From Pseudomonas silesiensis (GTDB taxonomy: Bacteria > Pseudomonadota > Gammaproteobacteria > Pseudomonadales > Pseudomonadaceae): a stretch of 64,000 nucleotides of DNA. Location of the stretch: positions 5,151,703-5,215,702 of the forward strand of contig NZ_CP014870.1 in NCBI RefSeq assembly GCF_001661075.1. The letters are read 5' to 3'. Position 1 is the first letter of the stretch. Each line of letters opens with the position of its first letter. The notes under the pieces are model-generated. The model was not told the origin of the DNA. It searched no databases and saw only the letters and a program-made list of their open reading frames with translations. Below, piece by piece: positions 1 to 8,061 of the stretch. The position numbers and the translations under genes are program-made.

Positions 1-758
1 ACGCCGCGGGCGGCCGCCCGGCGCAGTGAGCGACGGACTTTCCAGGTCGGCAAGAAATAAGGGGTGGCCAGCCAGATCCGCCGCTGGCCACTGTTCAGTG
101 CGCGAACCAGCGATTGCAGGATGTCCCGGTGCTGACGGGCGTCGGCATAAGCGACCCGGCCCATGCCCTCGCCCATGGCCGGCACGCGCGGCAAACGCGG
201 CAAGCCGAAGTTCGACGCCGGTTTCCAGGCACGGCGATGACGGTTGGCAATCCACTGACGATCGAACAGCAACTGCCAGTCGATGACCAGCGGGCCGCTG
301 ATTGCCACCATCACTTCATGCCATTCGCTGGTGTCTTCTCCCGGCGTCCAGAATTCATCGGTGACACCAGTGCCGCCGACGACCGCCAGACACTGGTCGA
401 CCAGCAACAGCTTGCGGTGATCGCGGTAGAAATTGCCGACCCAGCGTCGCCAGCTCAGACGATTGTAGAAACGCAGCTCGACACCCGCCGTCGTCAGCCG
501 CTGTCGCATGGTCAGCGTGAACGCCAGACTGCCGTAATCATCGAACAGGCAACGTACCCGCACCCCACGCTCGGCGGCCTGGACCAGCGCCTGGACCATG
601 GCCTCGGCACAGGCGCCCGCCTCCACCAGGTACAGCTCCAGTTCTACCTGTTCTTCGGCGCGGGCAATCGCCACCAGCATCCGGGGGAAAAACTGAGGGC
701 CGTCGATCAGCAGTTCAAACGCATTGCCTTCACGCCAGGGGAAAATTGCGCCGGCCAT
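1..758 (-). CDS. clsB: Phospholipase D-family protein, cardiolipin synthase B-like (3' part cut by window edge)
   Basis: About 252 N-terminal residues are visible; the C-terminal part lies left of the window. A complete HKD catalytic motif is present (H114-x-K-x4-D121, followed by a Gly-Gly), the signature of phospholipase D enzymes that join phosphatidyl groups to make cardiolipin at the inner membrane. A second HKD motif is expected beyond the edge, so activity cannot be confirmed. The start is the ATG beginning MAGAIFPW. The stop of the upstream YceI gene lies one base before it, so the two are probably co-transcribed. ClsB is the likeliest subfamily because there is no N-terminal membrane segment, but other PLD-like proteins cannot be excluded. 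Confidence 0.75.
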   Translation of the reverse strand, partial: MAGAIFPWREGNAFELLIDGPQFFPRMLVAIARAEEQVELELYLVEAGACAEAMVQALVQAAERGVRVRCLFDDYGSLAFTLTMRQRLTTAGVELRFYNRLSWRRWVGNFYRDHRKLLLVDQCLAVVGGTGVTDEFWTPGEDTSEWHEVMVAISGPLVIDWQLLFDRQWIANRHRRAWKPASNFGLPRLPRVPAMGEGMGRVAYADARQHRDILQSLVRALNSGQRRIWLATPYFLPTWKVRRSLRRAAARG

Positions 759-759
759 G

Positions 760-1350
760 TCAGCGCGCCGTGAAAATCAGTACCGCACCCACCGGCACCG
801 ACAGACTGATGGCCGACAACCCGGCGACCTTGCGCAAGCTTTCCAGGCCAGGTGCCAGGTCGAAATCTTCGGCGTTGATCACCAGCGGTTCGAGGGTCAC
901 GACCTGAAAGCGTCGATCATCGAGGCGGGTCGCCAGCAGTTCGGCGCTGTATTGGTGTTGCTTGCCGTGCAGATTGACCGTCAACGGCAAACGCAATTCC
1001 AGTTGCGCACCGGGCGCGAGATCGTTGATCGGGCGCAGATCGATTTGCGTGGTGATCAGCGCTTCGGGGAATGTCTGGATCTGGAACAGCTCCTTGCGCA
1101 TGCGTTCGTCGCGCAAGGGGATGCCGCTGTTCACCGACTCCAGTTCGACTTCCACCTCGGCCAGGCCCGTGGGGCTGACCTTGCCGTGCAGTACCAGAAA
1201 GCGTTGCACTTCGGAGATGTTGGCGTTTTTGGTGCTGATGAACGACAGCCGCGAGGATTCGCCGTCCAGGTACCAATTGGCCCGGGCCGATAACGAGGCG
1301 CCAGCCAGGAGCAGGATAGCGAGGGTTTTGAACAGGGAGCGGTTGAGCAT
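760..1350 (-). CDS. YceI family periplasmic lipid-binding-like protein
   Basis: A 196-residue protein with a clear Sec signal peptide (MLNRSLFK, then a Leu/Ala-rich core and an AxA-type cleavage site near residue 24). The mature part begins NWYLDGESSRLSFIST and fits the YceI fold, a secreted lipocalin-like beta barrel that binds isoprenoid-type lipids. An in-frame extension reaches upstream to about 1485, but it would bury the signal peptide, so the ATG at 1350 is preferred. It overlaps or abuts the cardiolipin-synthase-like gene and is probably its operon partner. The physiological ligand is not known. Confidence 0.85.
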   Translation of the reverse strand: MLNRSLFKTLAILLLAGASLSARANWYLDGESSRLSFISTKNANISEVQRFLVLHGKVSPTGLAEVEVELESVNSGIPLRDERMRKELFQIQTFPEALITTQIDLRPINDLAPGAQLELRLPLTVNLHGKQHQYSAELLATRLDDRRFQVVTLEPLVINAEDFDLAPGLESLRKVAGLSAISLSVPVGAVLIFTAR

Positions 1351-1453
1351 AAAGACTCGTGGGGGCAAATAAACCTGAGCGAACCTTAACCGCCCGTGAG
1401 CCAGATGCAAACTGTCCGTTACTGACACTCGCCACAAAAGATCGTCATCGTAT

Positions 1454-1783
1454 TCAAGGTTGCAGGCGGCAGCCCAGGCGTTCACCGACCCACACTGCGC
1501 TATTGCTGCGCCCCATGCCGCTGACCGTCACGCGCCTGCTCGCCGCGTCATCGGTAAACCCGCTGACCGGCATCCACTGCTTCACGTAACCGAGGCAATA
1601 CTCGGCGTCGTTAGCCATCACGTACCGGCATGAGCAATATTCCTTGGCGGTGTAGGCGCTGATGATGTCCGGGAACGCCCACAGTGCCACCCGCTCCTGC
1701 CAGGCCCAGCCGAGCAACACGATCAACAGGACCCACCACACCGTGTAGAACGGTCGGCGATGAACAAAACCGTGGCGGTTCAT
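1454..1783 (-). CDS. Small single-pass membrane protein of unknown function
   Basis: A 109-residue protein with one hydrophobic segment near residues 14-28 (TVWWVLLIVLLGWAW) and a polar C-terminal domain containing three clustered cysteines around residues 50-63 (CSCRY and YCLGY). Its ATG overlaps the TGA of the upstream serine hydrolase by four bases, so the two are translationally coupled. The topology suggests a short cytoplasmic tail and a periplasmic Cys-containing domain. I recognise no family with a known function; similar short proteins follow serine hydrolases in other pseudomonads. Confidence 0.7.
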   Translation of the reverse strand: MNRHGFVHRRPFYTVWWVLLIVLLGWAWQERVALWAFPDIISAYTAKEYCSCRYVMANDAEYCLGYVKQWMPVSGFTDDAASRRVTVSGMGRSNSAVWVGERLGCRLQP

Positions 1784-2874
1784 GGCTGCACCTTCGCGAC
1801 AAAGGCCTTGAGCGCGAGCTTGAGCAATTCGTTGTGTCGATAGCTGCCATCGCGATCATCGCCGTAGCGCACGATTACCAGGTTTTCGCCGGGAATCACG
1901 TACATCGCTTGCCCCCAGTGACCCAGGGCGGCGAACGTGTCGGCGGGAGCGTCGGGCCAGGGCGTTGCGCTACCCGCTATCGAGCGATTGAGCCACCAAT
2001 GGCCGCCGGGCACCGCTTCGTCCTGGCTGGCCTGATAGCGGGCGAAAGGTTCGCGGTTGAATGCGACCCAGTCCTTGGGCACCACTTGTCGATCACCCCA
2101 GCGTCCGTCGCGGGCCATCATCAGGCCAACGCGTGCCAGGTCCCGGGCGGTGAGGTAGGCATAGGACGAGGCGACGAAGGTGCCGCTGGCGTCGGTTTCC
2201 CAGACTGCGTGGCCAATCCCCAAAGGTTCGAACAGCGCGACCCATGGATAGTCCGGGTAGCGGGTCGGACCGACGATGGTTTTCAATGCCGCCGACAGCA
2301 GGTTGGTGTCACCACTGGAATAACGGAATGCCTGGCCAGACTGGGCGTAGTCGTCGTGGTCTGCGGTGAACGCGGCGGTATCCCGGTGGCCCCGGGTGTA
2401 GAGCATGGCCACCACCGACGACTTCAACGGTGCGTATTCATAGTCTTCCTGCCAGTCCAGCCCCGACGCCCAGTGCAGCAGGTCGGCCATGGTCAGGGTG
2501 GGATGCCTGTGCAGCGGCGGATAAAACTTCACCACCGGGTCCTGCAGGTTGAACCGGCCCTCGCCATAGGCCACGCCGAGGACCGTGGCCATCAGGCTTT
2601 TGCTGATGGACCAGGTCAGGTGCGGGGTATCGGCGGTGGTCGGGCCGGCGTAGCGTTCGTAGATCAATTGACCGTCGCGGATCACCAGCAAGGCATCGGT
2701 GCGAATGCCTTGGCGGGTGGTGTCGTCGCGGGGCGGGAAGGCGTAAGCCTCCAGGGCTTGAAGTGCCGGGCCGGTGGCTGCCGGGCCGGTTGACCATTGA
2801 GCGCCAGGCCAGTTTTCGGCGTGGGCCGGGAGGCTGAGCAGCAGCAGGAAAAGCAGGGGCAAGCCTTTGAACAT
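1780..2874 (-). CDS. Serine hydrolase of the beta-lactamase / 6-aminohexanoate hydrolase type
   Basis: A 364-residue protein with a signal peptide (MFKGLPLLFLLLLSLPAHA). The class C beta-lactamase-type nucleophile motif S89-I-S-K92 lies in TWSISKSLMATVLG, and a YSSGDTN segment supplies the second catalytic Tyr motif. The family covers penicillin-binding-like esterases and amide hydrolases such as NylB; substrate cannot be told from sequence. The enzyme should act in the periplasm. It heads a two-gene unit with the coupled small membrane protein downstream. Confidence 0.85.
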   Translation of the reverse strand: MFKGLPLLFLLLLSLPAHAENWPGAQWSTGPAATGPALQALEAYAFPPRDDTTRQGIRTDALLVIRDGQLIYERYAGPTTADTPHLTWSISKSLMATVLGVAYGEGRFNLQDPVVKFYPPLHRHPTLTMADLLHWASGLDWQEDYEYAPLKSSVVAMLYTRGHRDTAAFTADHDDYAQSGQAFRYSSGDTNLLSAALKTIVGPTRYPDYPWVALFEPLGIGHAVWETDASGTFVASSYAYLTARDLARVGLMMARDGRWGDRQVVPKDWVAFNREPFARYQASQDEAVPGGHWWLNRSIAGSATPWPDAPADTFAALGHWGQAMYVIPGENLVIVRYGDDRDGSYRHNELLKLALKAFVAKVQP

Positions 2875-2954
2875 GATGGGGGCTCGAGGGATTGGCCTGC
2901 TGAGCCTAGTCGAGGTTGATGACAGTTCTGAATATGTGCGGGCCGGGAGGCCGC

Positions 2955-3045
2955 CTTCGCGGGCAAGCCCGCTCCCACAGGATTTGCGTAGTACACAATA
3001 TTCTGCACACCAGAGATCCCTGTGGGAGCGGGCTTGCCCGCGATG
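2955..3045. repeat. Paired REP element
   Basis: Two inverted copies of the Pseudomonas REP core: TTCGCGGGCAAGCCCGCTCC on the left arm and GGAGCGGGCTTGCCCGCGA on the right. A unique spacer of about 40 bases lies between them. It sits between a hydrolase start and the 3' end of the acyl-CoA dehydrogenase-like gene. Confidence 0.9.
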
Positions 3046-3052
3046 GGGCCCG

Positions 3053-3940
3053 TCAACTCAGCGAAGATCCGGTAAGTGCCTTGGCCAGTCGCTTTCCCCT
3101 TGCCCCCGCCGCCAAATCCATCACCGCCCGGTCCCGCTGCCACATCGCCGCCCACTGCGGCGGGCCATCGGCCAGTGCCTGATCCACCTCGACCTTGAGC
3201 CCATCGAACTGCGCAAACAATCCGCCAAGCAACACATGCCCGGCCAGGTTGTTGGGGGCCTGGCGGCTGGCTTCCGCGCACCCGGCCAGCAGCGCCAGCA
3301 AGCGCAATTGCAGCGATTGCGGCCAGTCGCTATCGTGGCCGACGCCATACAGCCAGGCCGTCATTGCGCTTAATACGTAGACGTCTTCGAGGGTGCGGAA
3401 GGGTTTGACGTAAGCATCCCAGCCATCCCCGGCCAGCAATTCGCATGACGCGCCATCGAGCATCAACCGGCCGTGGCTGATATCGGGCATCAGAGGAATC
3501 GCCGGCAGTTTTTCCAGGCGCACGCCCGGTTCATCGGGATAGACCACTGCCAGGCTCAGGCGCGGTGTTTCGCCGCTGTCTTCACTGCGGGCCGCCACCA
3601 GCAACCAGTCGGCCGCATCCCCAGCGGTGACGAAATCCTTGCGCCCGCTCACGCGCAGGCCACTCAGGCGGGTCTGCATGTCCGCCACCCGCAGGCTGCG
3701 CTGTTCCGTCGCGCATAACGCGCCGAGGCTCGGCGGCGCGCTGGGCCAGAGCATGCGCAAAGCCGCCTGATACCCCACCAGAAATGCCAGCCCCGGTGTT
3801 GCCATCAGGCGCCCGCCAAGCACTGCCAACTCAAATGGCGTCACCGCGCCGAGCCTGTCCTGCAAGTGCGCGAATCCTTCGCCCAGATCCGGGTTGGCGA
3901 GCAAGCGATCGCGGTGGTTCAACAGGGTTTGCCAGGGCAT
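3053..3940 (-). CDS. Acyl-CoA dehydrogenase-like protein
   Basis: A 295-residue protein resembling acyl-CoA dehydrogenases but shorter than the usual roughly 380 residues. A recognisable central stretch is LRVSGRKDFVTAGDAADWLLVAAR, matching the 'G-x-K-x-F-x-T-x-G' beta domain region of the family. The start at MPWQTLLNH is chosen because AAGGAG lies a few bases upstream; an in-frame ATG eight codons earlier lacks this. The N-terminal helical domain looks shortened and no catalytic Glu motif is obvious, so it may bind FAD without classical dehydrogenase chemistry. It is divergent from olsB, with about 150 bases between. Confidence 0.7.
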   Translation of the reverse strand: MPWQTLLNHRDRLLANPDLGEGFAHLQDRLGAVTPFELAVLGGRLMATPGLAFLVGYQAALRMLWPSAPPSLGALCATEQRSLRVADMQTRLSGLRVSGRKDFVTAGDAADWLLVAARSEDSGETPRLSLAVVYPDEPGVRLEKLPAIPLMPDISHGRLMLDGASCELLAGDGWDAYVKPFRTLEDVYVLSAMTAWLYGVGHDSDWPQSLQLRLLALLAGCAEASRQAPNNLAGHVLLGGLFAQFDGLKVEVDQALADGPPQWAAMWQRDRAVMDLAAGARGKRLAKALTGSSLS

Positions 3941-3957
3941 AAGAGGCTCCTTGTGGG

Positions 3958-3975
3958 CTGTCATATAAGCATCAC
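3958..3975 (+). promoter_or_regulatory. Possible PHO box upstream of olsBA
   Basis: CTGTCAT-ATAA-GCATCAC: the first half matches the PhoB half-site exactly, the second only partly. It lies 120 bases upstream of olsB in the right orientation. Ornithine-lipid synthesis is known to rise under phosphate limitation in Pseudomonas, which is the reason to flag it. The match is imperfect and could be chance. Confidence 0.3.
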
Positions 3976-4094
3976 CAAAGCTTCATGGCGATGACACCGG
4001 GGCTACATAGCCTGACTTTGCACAACACGGCTGCATAAAGAAAGTCGATCGGCTGCAACCCACGACGGGTGAACAGCCCGTACGGAGACTCGCA

Positions 4095-4850
4095 ATGACT
4101 CAGATCGCCCGCATCAGCGACACCGGCAATGAACGCCGCCTGCAAGCCGAACGCCTGGTGGGCGCCGAGGCCTTGCAGGAAGCCCAGGCCCTGCGCTTCA
4201 ACGTGTTCAGCGGCGAATTCAACGCCAGGCTCAAAGGCGCGGAGCTGGGACTGGACATGGATGACTATGATGTTCACTGCGCCCACATCGGCGTGCGTGA
4301 CCTGAACAGCGGGCGCCTGGTGGCGACCACCCGTTTGCTCGACCATACAGCCGCCAGCACGCTGGGCAAGTTCTACAGCGAAGAAGAATTCAGCCTGCAT
4401 GGACTGGTCCATCTGAAGGGGCCGATCCTGGAAATCGGCCGCACCTGCGTCGACCCGGCGTACCGCAACGGCGGCACCATCGCCGTGCTCTGGGGCGAAC
4501 TGGCCGAAGTGCTGAACCAGGGCGGCTACAGCTACTTGATGGGGTGCGCGAGCATCCCGATGCAGGACGGCGGCATCCAGGCCCACGCAATCATGCAGCG
4601 CCTGCGCGAACGTTACCTGTGCACCGAACACCTGCGGGCCGAACCGAAAAAACCACTGCCGAGCCTGGACATCCCGTCCAACGTCATCGCCGAAATGCCG
4701 CCGCTGCTCAAGGCTTATATGCGCCTGGGCGCGAAGATCTGCGGTGAGCCGTGCTGGGACGAAGACTTCCAGGTCGCCGACGTTTTCATCCTGCTCAAGC
4801 GCGACGAACTTTGCCCGCGTTACGCCAAGCACTTCAAGGCGGCCGTGTGA
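4095..4850 (+). CDS. olsB: L-ornithine N(alpha)-acyltransferase OlsB
   Basis: A 251-residue GNAT-like acyltransferase that transfers a 3-hydroxyacyl group from ACP to ornithine, giving lyso-ornithine lipid. Family landmarks are the early segment [14 protein letters not shown], the acceptor-side stretch [22 protein letters not shown] and the C-terminal [24 protein letters not shown]. The stop overlaps the start of olsA by one base (TGATG), so the two steps of ornithine-lipid synthesis are translationally coupled. The phosphorus-free products substitute for phospholipids in the membrane. Confidence 0.93.
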   Translation: MTQIARISDTGNERRLQAERLVGAEALQEAQALRFNVFSGEFNARLKGAELGLDMDDYDVHCAHIGVRDLNSGRLVATTRLLDHTAASTLGKFYSEEEFSLHGLVHLKGPILEIGRTCVDPAYRNGGTIAVLWGELAEVLNQGGYSYLMGCASIPMQDGGIQAHAIMQRLRERYLCTEHLRAEPKKPLPSLDIPSNVIAEMPPLLKAYMRLGAKICGEPCWDEDFQVADVFILLKRDELCPRYAKHFKAAV

Positions 4851-5644
4851 TGAGCCGGTTGCGGGTGTACGCGCGGATTGCGCGAGTGTTGGTGGTGGTG
4901 GCGCTGGGGTTGACCATGGCCGGGGTGTTCGGGCTGTTCGAACGCCTGGGGATCGCCCATTCGATGGTCCGCCGCCAGCGTTGGTCGCGGTTCTTCATGG
5001 CGCGCCTGGGCAATGCCCTGCCCTTTCGCGTGACCGTGCACGGTGAATTGCCGAAAGCGCCGATGCTCTGGGTCAGCAACCATGTGTCCTGGACCGACAT
5101 CCCGTTGCTGGGCATGCTCACGCCACTGTCATTCCTGTCCAAGGCAGAAGTGCGCACCTGGCCCGTAGCGGGCTGGTTGGCGGCCAAGGCCGGCAGCCTG
5201 TTCATCCGTCGCGGGTCGGGCGACAGCCAGTTGATCCGCAAACAGATGACCCGCCATCTGGCGCAGGAACATCCACTGCTGATGTTTCCGGAAGGCACCA
5301 CCACCGATGGCCGCTCGTTGCGCACCTTCCACGGGCGATTGCTGTCGGCGGCGATCGATTCGCAAGTGAAGCTGCAGCCGGTGGCAATTCGTTATCTGCG
5401 CGCCGGCGAGCTCGATTCCCTGGCCCCCTTCATTGGCGATGATGATTTGCTCTCGCACTTGATGCGTTTGTTTGCCAATGATCGGGGCGAGGTGGAGATT
5501 CATCTGCTCGAGCCGATCGCTTGCGAAGGTCGCGAGCGGGCCGCACTGGCGTTTGAAGCGCAGCAGGCGGTGCAGAAGGCGTTGTTTGGCGAAGTGGCGA
5601 GACCGGCAGAACCGCGGCGTGCGGGCGAACTGATCGCCGCCTGA
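4850..5644 (+). CDS. olsA: Lyso-ornithine lipid O-acyltransferase OlsA (PlsC family)
   Basis: A 264-residue membrane-associated acyltransferase. The PlsC HX4D motif is H78-x4-D83 in NHVSWTD, and the second motif FPEGTT lies at residues 146-151. A hydrophobic N-terminal anchor spans about residues 10-30. OlsA adds the second fatty acyl chain to lyso-ornithine lipid; some pseudomonad homologues also act as lysophosphatidate acyltransferases. The start ATG at 4850 is fixed by the one-base overlap with olsB; a longer in-frame reading begins inside olsB and is not favoured. Confidence 0.92.
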   Translation: MSRLRVYARIARVLVVVALGLTMAGVFGLFERLGIAHSMVRRQRWSRFFMARLGNALPFRVTVHGELPKAPMLWVSNHVSWTDIPLLGMLTPLSFLSKAEVRTWPVAGWLAAKAGSLFIRRGSGDSQLIRKQMTRHLAQEHPLLMFPEGTTTDGRSLRTFHGRLLSAAIDSQVKLQPVAIRYLRAGELDSLAPFIGDDDLLSHLMRLFANDRGEVEIHLLEPIACEGRERAALAFEAQQAVQKALFGEVARPAEPRRAGELIAA

Positions 5645-5686
5645 ATCTGCTTCTGGCGAACTCACCACCGCGTAACGCCGCAATCC

Positions 5687-5775
5687 GTAGGAGCGAGGCT
5701 TGCCCGCGAAGAACGATAACGTGGTGCATCAGATACACCGCGGCGTTCCCTTCGCGAGCAAGCCTCGCTCCTACA
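5687..5775. repeat. Paired REP element containing the acpH stop codon
   Basis: GTAGGAGCGAGGCTTGCCCGCG faces TTCGCGAGCAAGCCTCGCTCC across a 40-base spacer between convergent olsA and acpH. The stop codon of acpH lies inside the right arm. Confidence 0.9.
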
Positions 5776-6367
5776 GAGATTGTGTCAGCCGATCGTGTAA
5801 CCGGTTCTGTGCGAAATCCTGAAGCTGCGGATAGAACAACCGGAAATCCTCGCTCAACGGCTCATACAACACCCGCAACTCCTGCATCGCCGCCGCCAGC
5901 TCCTCCGGCCGCGTCAGCCTCCGCGAAATCCCCCGCAACACCTGCTCCAACACTGCGAATTCCCGATAAGACCCCAACCAGTCATTGGCCACCATGTGCG
6001 GCGCGATCATCGCCAGGCGTTCCGGCAGCTGCGGCTCAGCCGACAGTACCCGATACACATTCGATGTGAATTGCTCGAGCGGCCGATCAGCGTAAAGCGT
6101 CCAGTCCCGCGCCAGGCAATGGTCGAAAAACACGTCGAGCACGATCCCGGCGTAACGCCGACGAGTCATGGAAAATCGCGACAATGAGATATCCACCAAC
6201 GGATGGCGGTCGGTAAAGACGTCAATGCGGCGATGCAGCTGGATGGCCGCCTCGATCTCCGGATCGAACGCCCCTTGCAGCCGTCCCTTGACGAAATCGC
6301 CATACAGGCTGCCGAGCAATTGACCGGGGCGCTGGCCACCGAGGTGCAGATGTGCGAGATAATTCAT
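5771..6367 (-). CDS. acpH: Acyl carrier protein phosphodiesterase (DUF479)
   Basis: A 198-residue protein of the AcpH family, which removes the 4'-phosphopantetheine arm from holo-ACP. It starts MNYLAHLHL, the conserved opening of the family, and keeps the metal-site-like segments GDFVKGR, LHRRIDVFTDRHP and DVFFDHCLARDW with the expected Asp/His residues of this HD-like fold. Full length for the family. It is divergent from the ArsR-type regulator gene and convergent with olsA. Its TAG stop is provided by the REP element, a sign that the REP inserted or drifted right up to the gene end. Confidence 0.85.
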   Translation of the reverse strand: MNYLAHLHLGGQRPGQLLGSLYGDFVKGRLQGAFDPEIEAAIQLHRRIDVFTDRHPLVDISLSRFSMTRRRYAGIVLDVFFDHCLARDWTLYADRPLEQFTSNVYRVLSAEPQLPERLAMIAPHMVANDWLGSYREFAVLEQVLRGISRRLTRPEELAAAMQELRVLYEPLSEDFRLFYPQLQDFAQNRLHDRLTQSL

Positions 6368-6423
6368 GGACGCAGCTTAGCACTGCGGCTTTACATCTGG
6401 ACAACCAACATATCGTTATAACC

Positions 6424-6513
6424 CGATATACCGATTTACGCGGTCGTCAGACCAAAATCATATTGGTATATCGCGAAGTACCGATTTAAAGTTCGCCTCA
6501 TCGCGATATAGCG
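6424..6513 (+). promoter_or_regulatory. Operator array upstream of the ArsR-type regulator
   Basis: CGATATACC (6424-6432) has an exact inverted copy GGTATATCG (6465-6473). TACCGATTTA occurs twice as a direct repeat (6429-6438 and 6479-6488). A third related palindrome, CGCGATATAGCG, is at 6502-6513. Spacings of about 40-50 bases suggest several helical turns between sites. The AT-rich block is just upstream of the regulator start, consistent with autoregulation. Confidence 0.6.
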
Positions 6514-6538
6514 TTTTACTCATCACGAGCCCAAACCC

Positions 6539-6859
6539 ATGACCATCGACCTCGACGAAATAATAAAAGCGCTGGCACACCCAGTACGCCGAGACATCCT
6601 CATCTGGCTGAAAGATCCCAAAGCGCAGTTCCCGGAACAGCTGCACAACCACGAGTACGGCATTTGCGCCGGACAGATCGACCAACGCTGCGGCCTGTCG
6701 CAGTCGACCGTGTCCGCCCATTTGGCGACCTTGCAGCGGGCGGGACTGATCAGCAGCCAGAAAGCCGGTCAATGGCACTTCTTCAAACGCAACGAGGACG
6801 TGATCCAGGCGTTCCTCGACGCCATCGTCAAAGAGCTCAGCGCTCCGACAAGGAACTGA
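6539..6859 (+). CDS. ArsR-family winged-helix transcriptional regulator
   Basis: A 106-residue DNA-binding repressor. The helix-turn-helix is visible as CGLSQSTVSAHLATLQRAGLI, followed by the wing SQKAGQWHFFKRNED. No ArsR-type metal motif (CVC) is seen; the only cysteines are C43 and C51 flanking the first helix of the HTH, which could be redox or electrophile sensors. It sits four bases upstream of an MFS exporter and then an Old Yellow Enzyme, so it most likely controls this three-gene operon and itself through the palindromes upstream. Confidence 0.88.
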   Translation: MTIDLDEIIKALAHPVRRDILIWLKDPKAQFPEQLHNHEYGICAGQIDQRCGLSQSTVSAHLATLQRAGLISSQKAGQWHFFKRNEDVIQAFLDAIVKELSAPTRN

Positions 6860-6863
6860 AACA

Positions 6864-8030
6864 ATGCCCCTCTCGCTACTCATCCTGGCCTTGAGCGCCT
6901 TCGCCATCGGCACCACCGAGTTCGTCATCATGGGCCTGCTGCCCGAGGTGGCGGCCGACCTCGGCGTGTCGATCCCCGGCGCCGGCTGGCTGGTGACCGG
7001 TTACGCCCTGGGCGTGGCCATCGGTGCGCCGTTCATGGCAATGGCCACTTCCCGGCTGCCACGCAAGGCCGCCCTGGTAGCGTTGATGGGCATCTTCATC
7101 GTTGGCAACCTGCTCTGTGCAGTGGCCAGTGACTACAACGTGCTGATGTTCGCCCGGGTGGTCACTGCCCTGTGTCACGGTGCGTTTTTCGGCATCGGTT
7201 CGGTGGTGGCGGCTGGCCTGGTGCCGGCGAACAAGCGCGCTTCGGCCGTGGCCTTGATGTTTACCGGCCTGACCCTGGCCAACGTGCTGGGCGTTCCACT
7301 GGGTACCGCGCTCGGCCAGGAAGCCGGCTGGCGCTCGACGTTCTGGGCCGTGACCGTGATCGGTGTGATCGCGCTGATCGGCTTGATCCGCTTCCTGCCG
7401 GCCAAGCGTGACGAAGAGAAGCTCGACATGCGCGCCGAACTGCGCGCCCTCAAGGGTGCCGGGATCTGGCTGTCCCTGAGCATGACGGCATTGTTCGCGG
7501 CGTCCGTGTTCACCCTGTTCACCTACGTCGCCCCGCTGCTCGGCGAGGTCACCGGGGTCTCGCCCAAAGGCGTGACCTGGACCCTGATGCTCATCGGCCT
7601 TGGCCTGACCGTCGGCAATATCATCGGCGGCAAGCTGGCTGACAAAAGCATGGCTGCAACGCTGATTGGTGTCTTCATCTCAATGGCGGTGATCTCTACC
7701 GTGCTGACCTGGACCAGCGTCGCGCTGATCCCCACCGAAATCACTTTGTTCCTCTGGGCTACCGCGTGCTTTGCCGCCGTACCCGCCCTGCAAGTGAACG
7801 TCGTGACCTACGGCAAGGCCGCGCCGAACCTGGTGTCGACCTTGAACATCGGCGCTTTCAACGTCGGCAACGCATTGGGTGCCTGGGTCGGCGGCAGCGT
7901 CATCGCCCACGGTTTCGGCCTGACCCGCGTGCCGCTCGCGGCAGCCGCACTGGCGGTACTCGCCCTGCTGGTGACCCTGATTACGTTCCGTCAGCGCGGC
8001 AATCCCGAACTGGCCCCTGCTACCTACTGA
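6864..8030 (+). CDS. MFS efflux transporter, DHA1 family (YdhP/AraJ-like)
   Basis: A 388-residue inner-membrane protein with about 12 hydrophobic segments. The opening ALSAFAIGTTEFVIMGLLPEVA is the hallmark of the AraJ/YdhP drug:H+ antiporter group, followed by VTGYALGVAIGAP. It starts four bases after the ArsR gene stop and precedes the flavin reductase gene by 31 bases. The context suggests export of a small electrophilic or xenobiotic compound, or its reduced product. Substrate is unknown. Confidence 0.88.
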   Translation: MPLSLLILALSAFAIGTTEFVIMGLLPEVAADLGVSIPGAGWLVTGYALGVAIGAPFMAMATSRLPRKAALVALMGIFIVGNLLCAVASDYNVLMFARVVTALCHGAFFGIGSVVAAGLVPANKRASAVALMFTGLTLANVLGVPLGTALGQEAGWRSTFWAVTVIGVIALIGLIRFLPAKRDEEKLDMRAELRALKGAGIWLSLSMTALFAASVFTLFTYVAPLLGEVTGVSPKGVTWTLMLIGLGLTVGNIIGGKLADKSMAATLIGVFISMAVISTVLTWTSVALIPTEITLFLWATACFAAVPALQVNVVTYGKAAPNLVSTLNIGAFNVGNALGAWVGGSVIAHGFGLTRVPLAAAALAVLALLVTLITFRQRGNPELAPATY

Positions 8031-8061
8031 TCAACTGATACCTCACGAGGGTTGTATTTTC

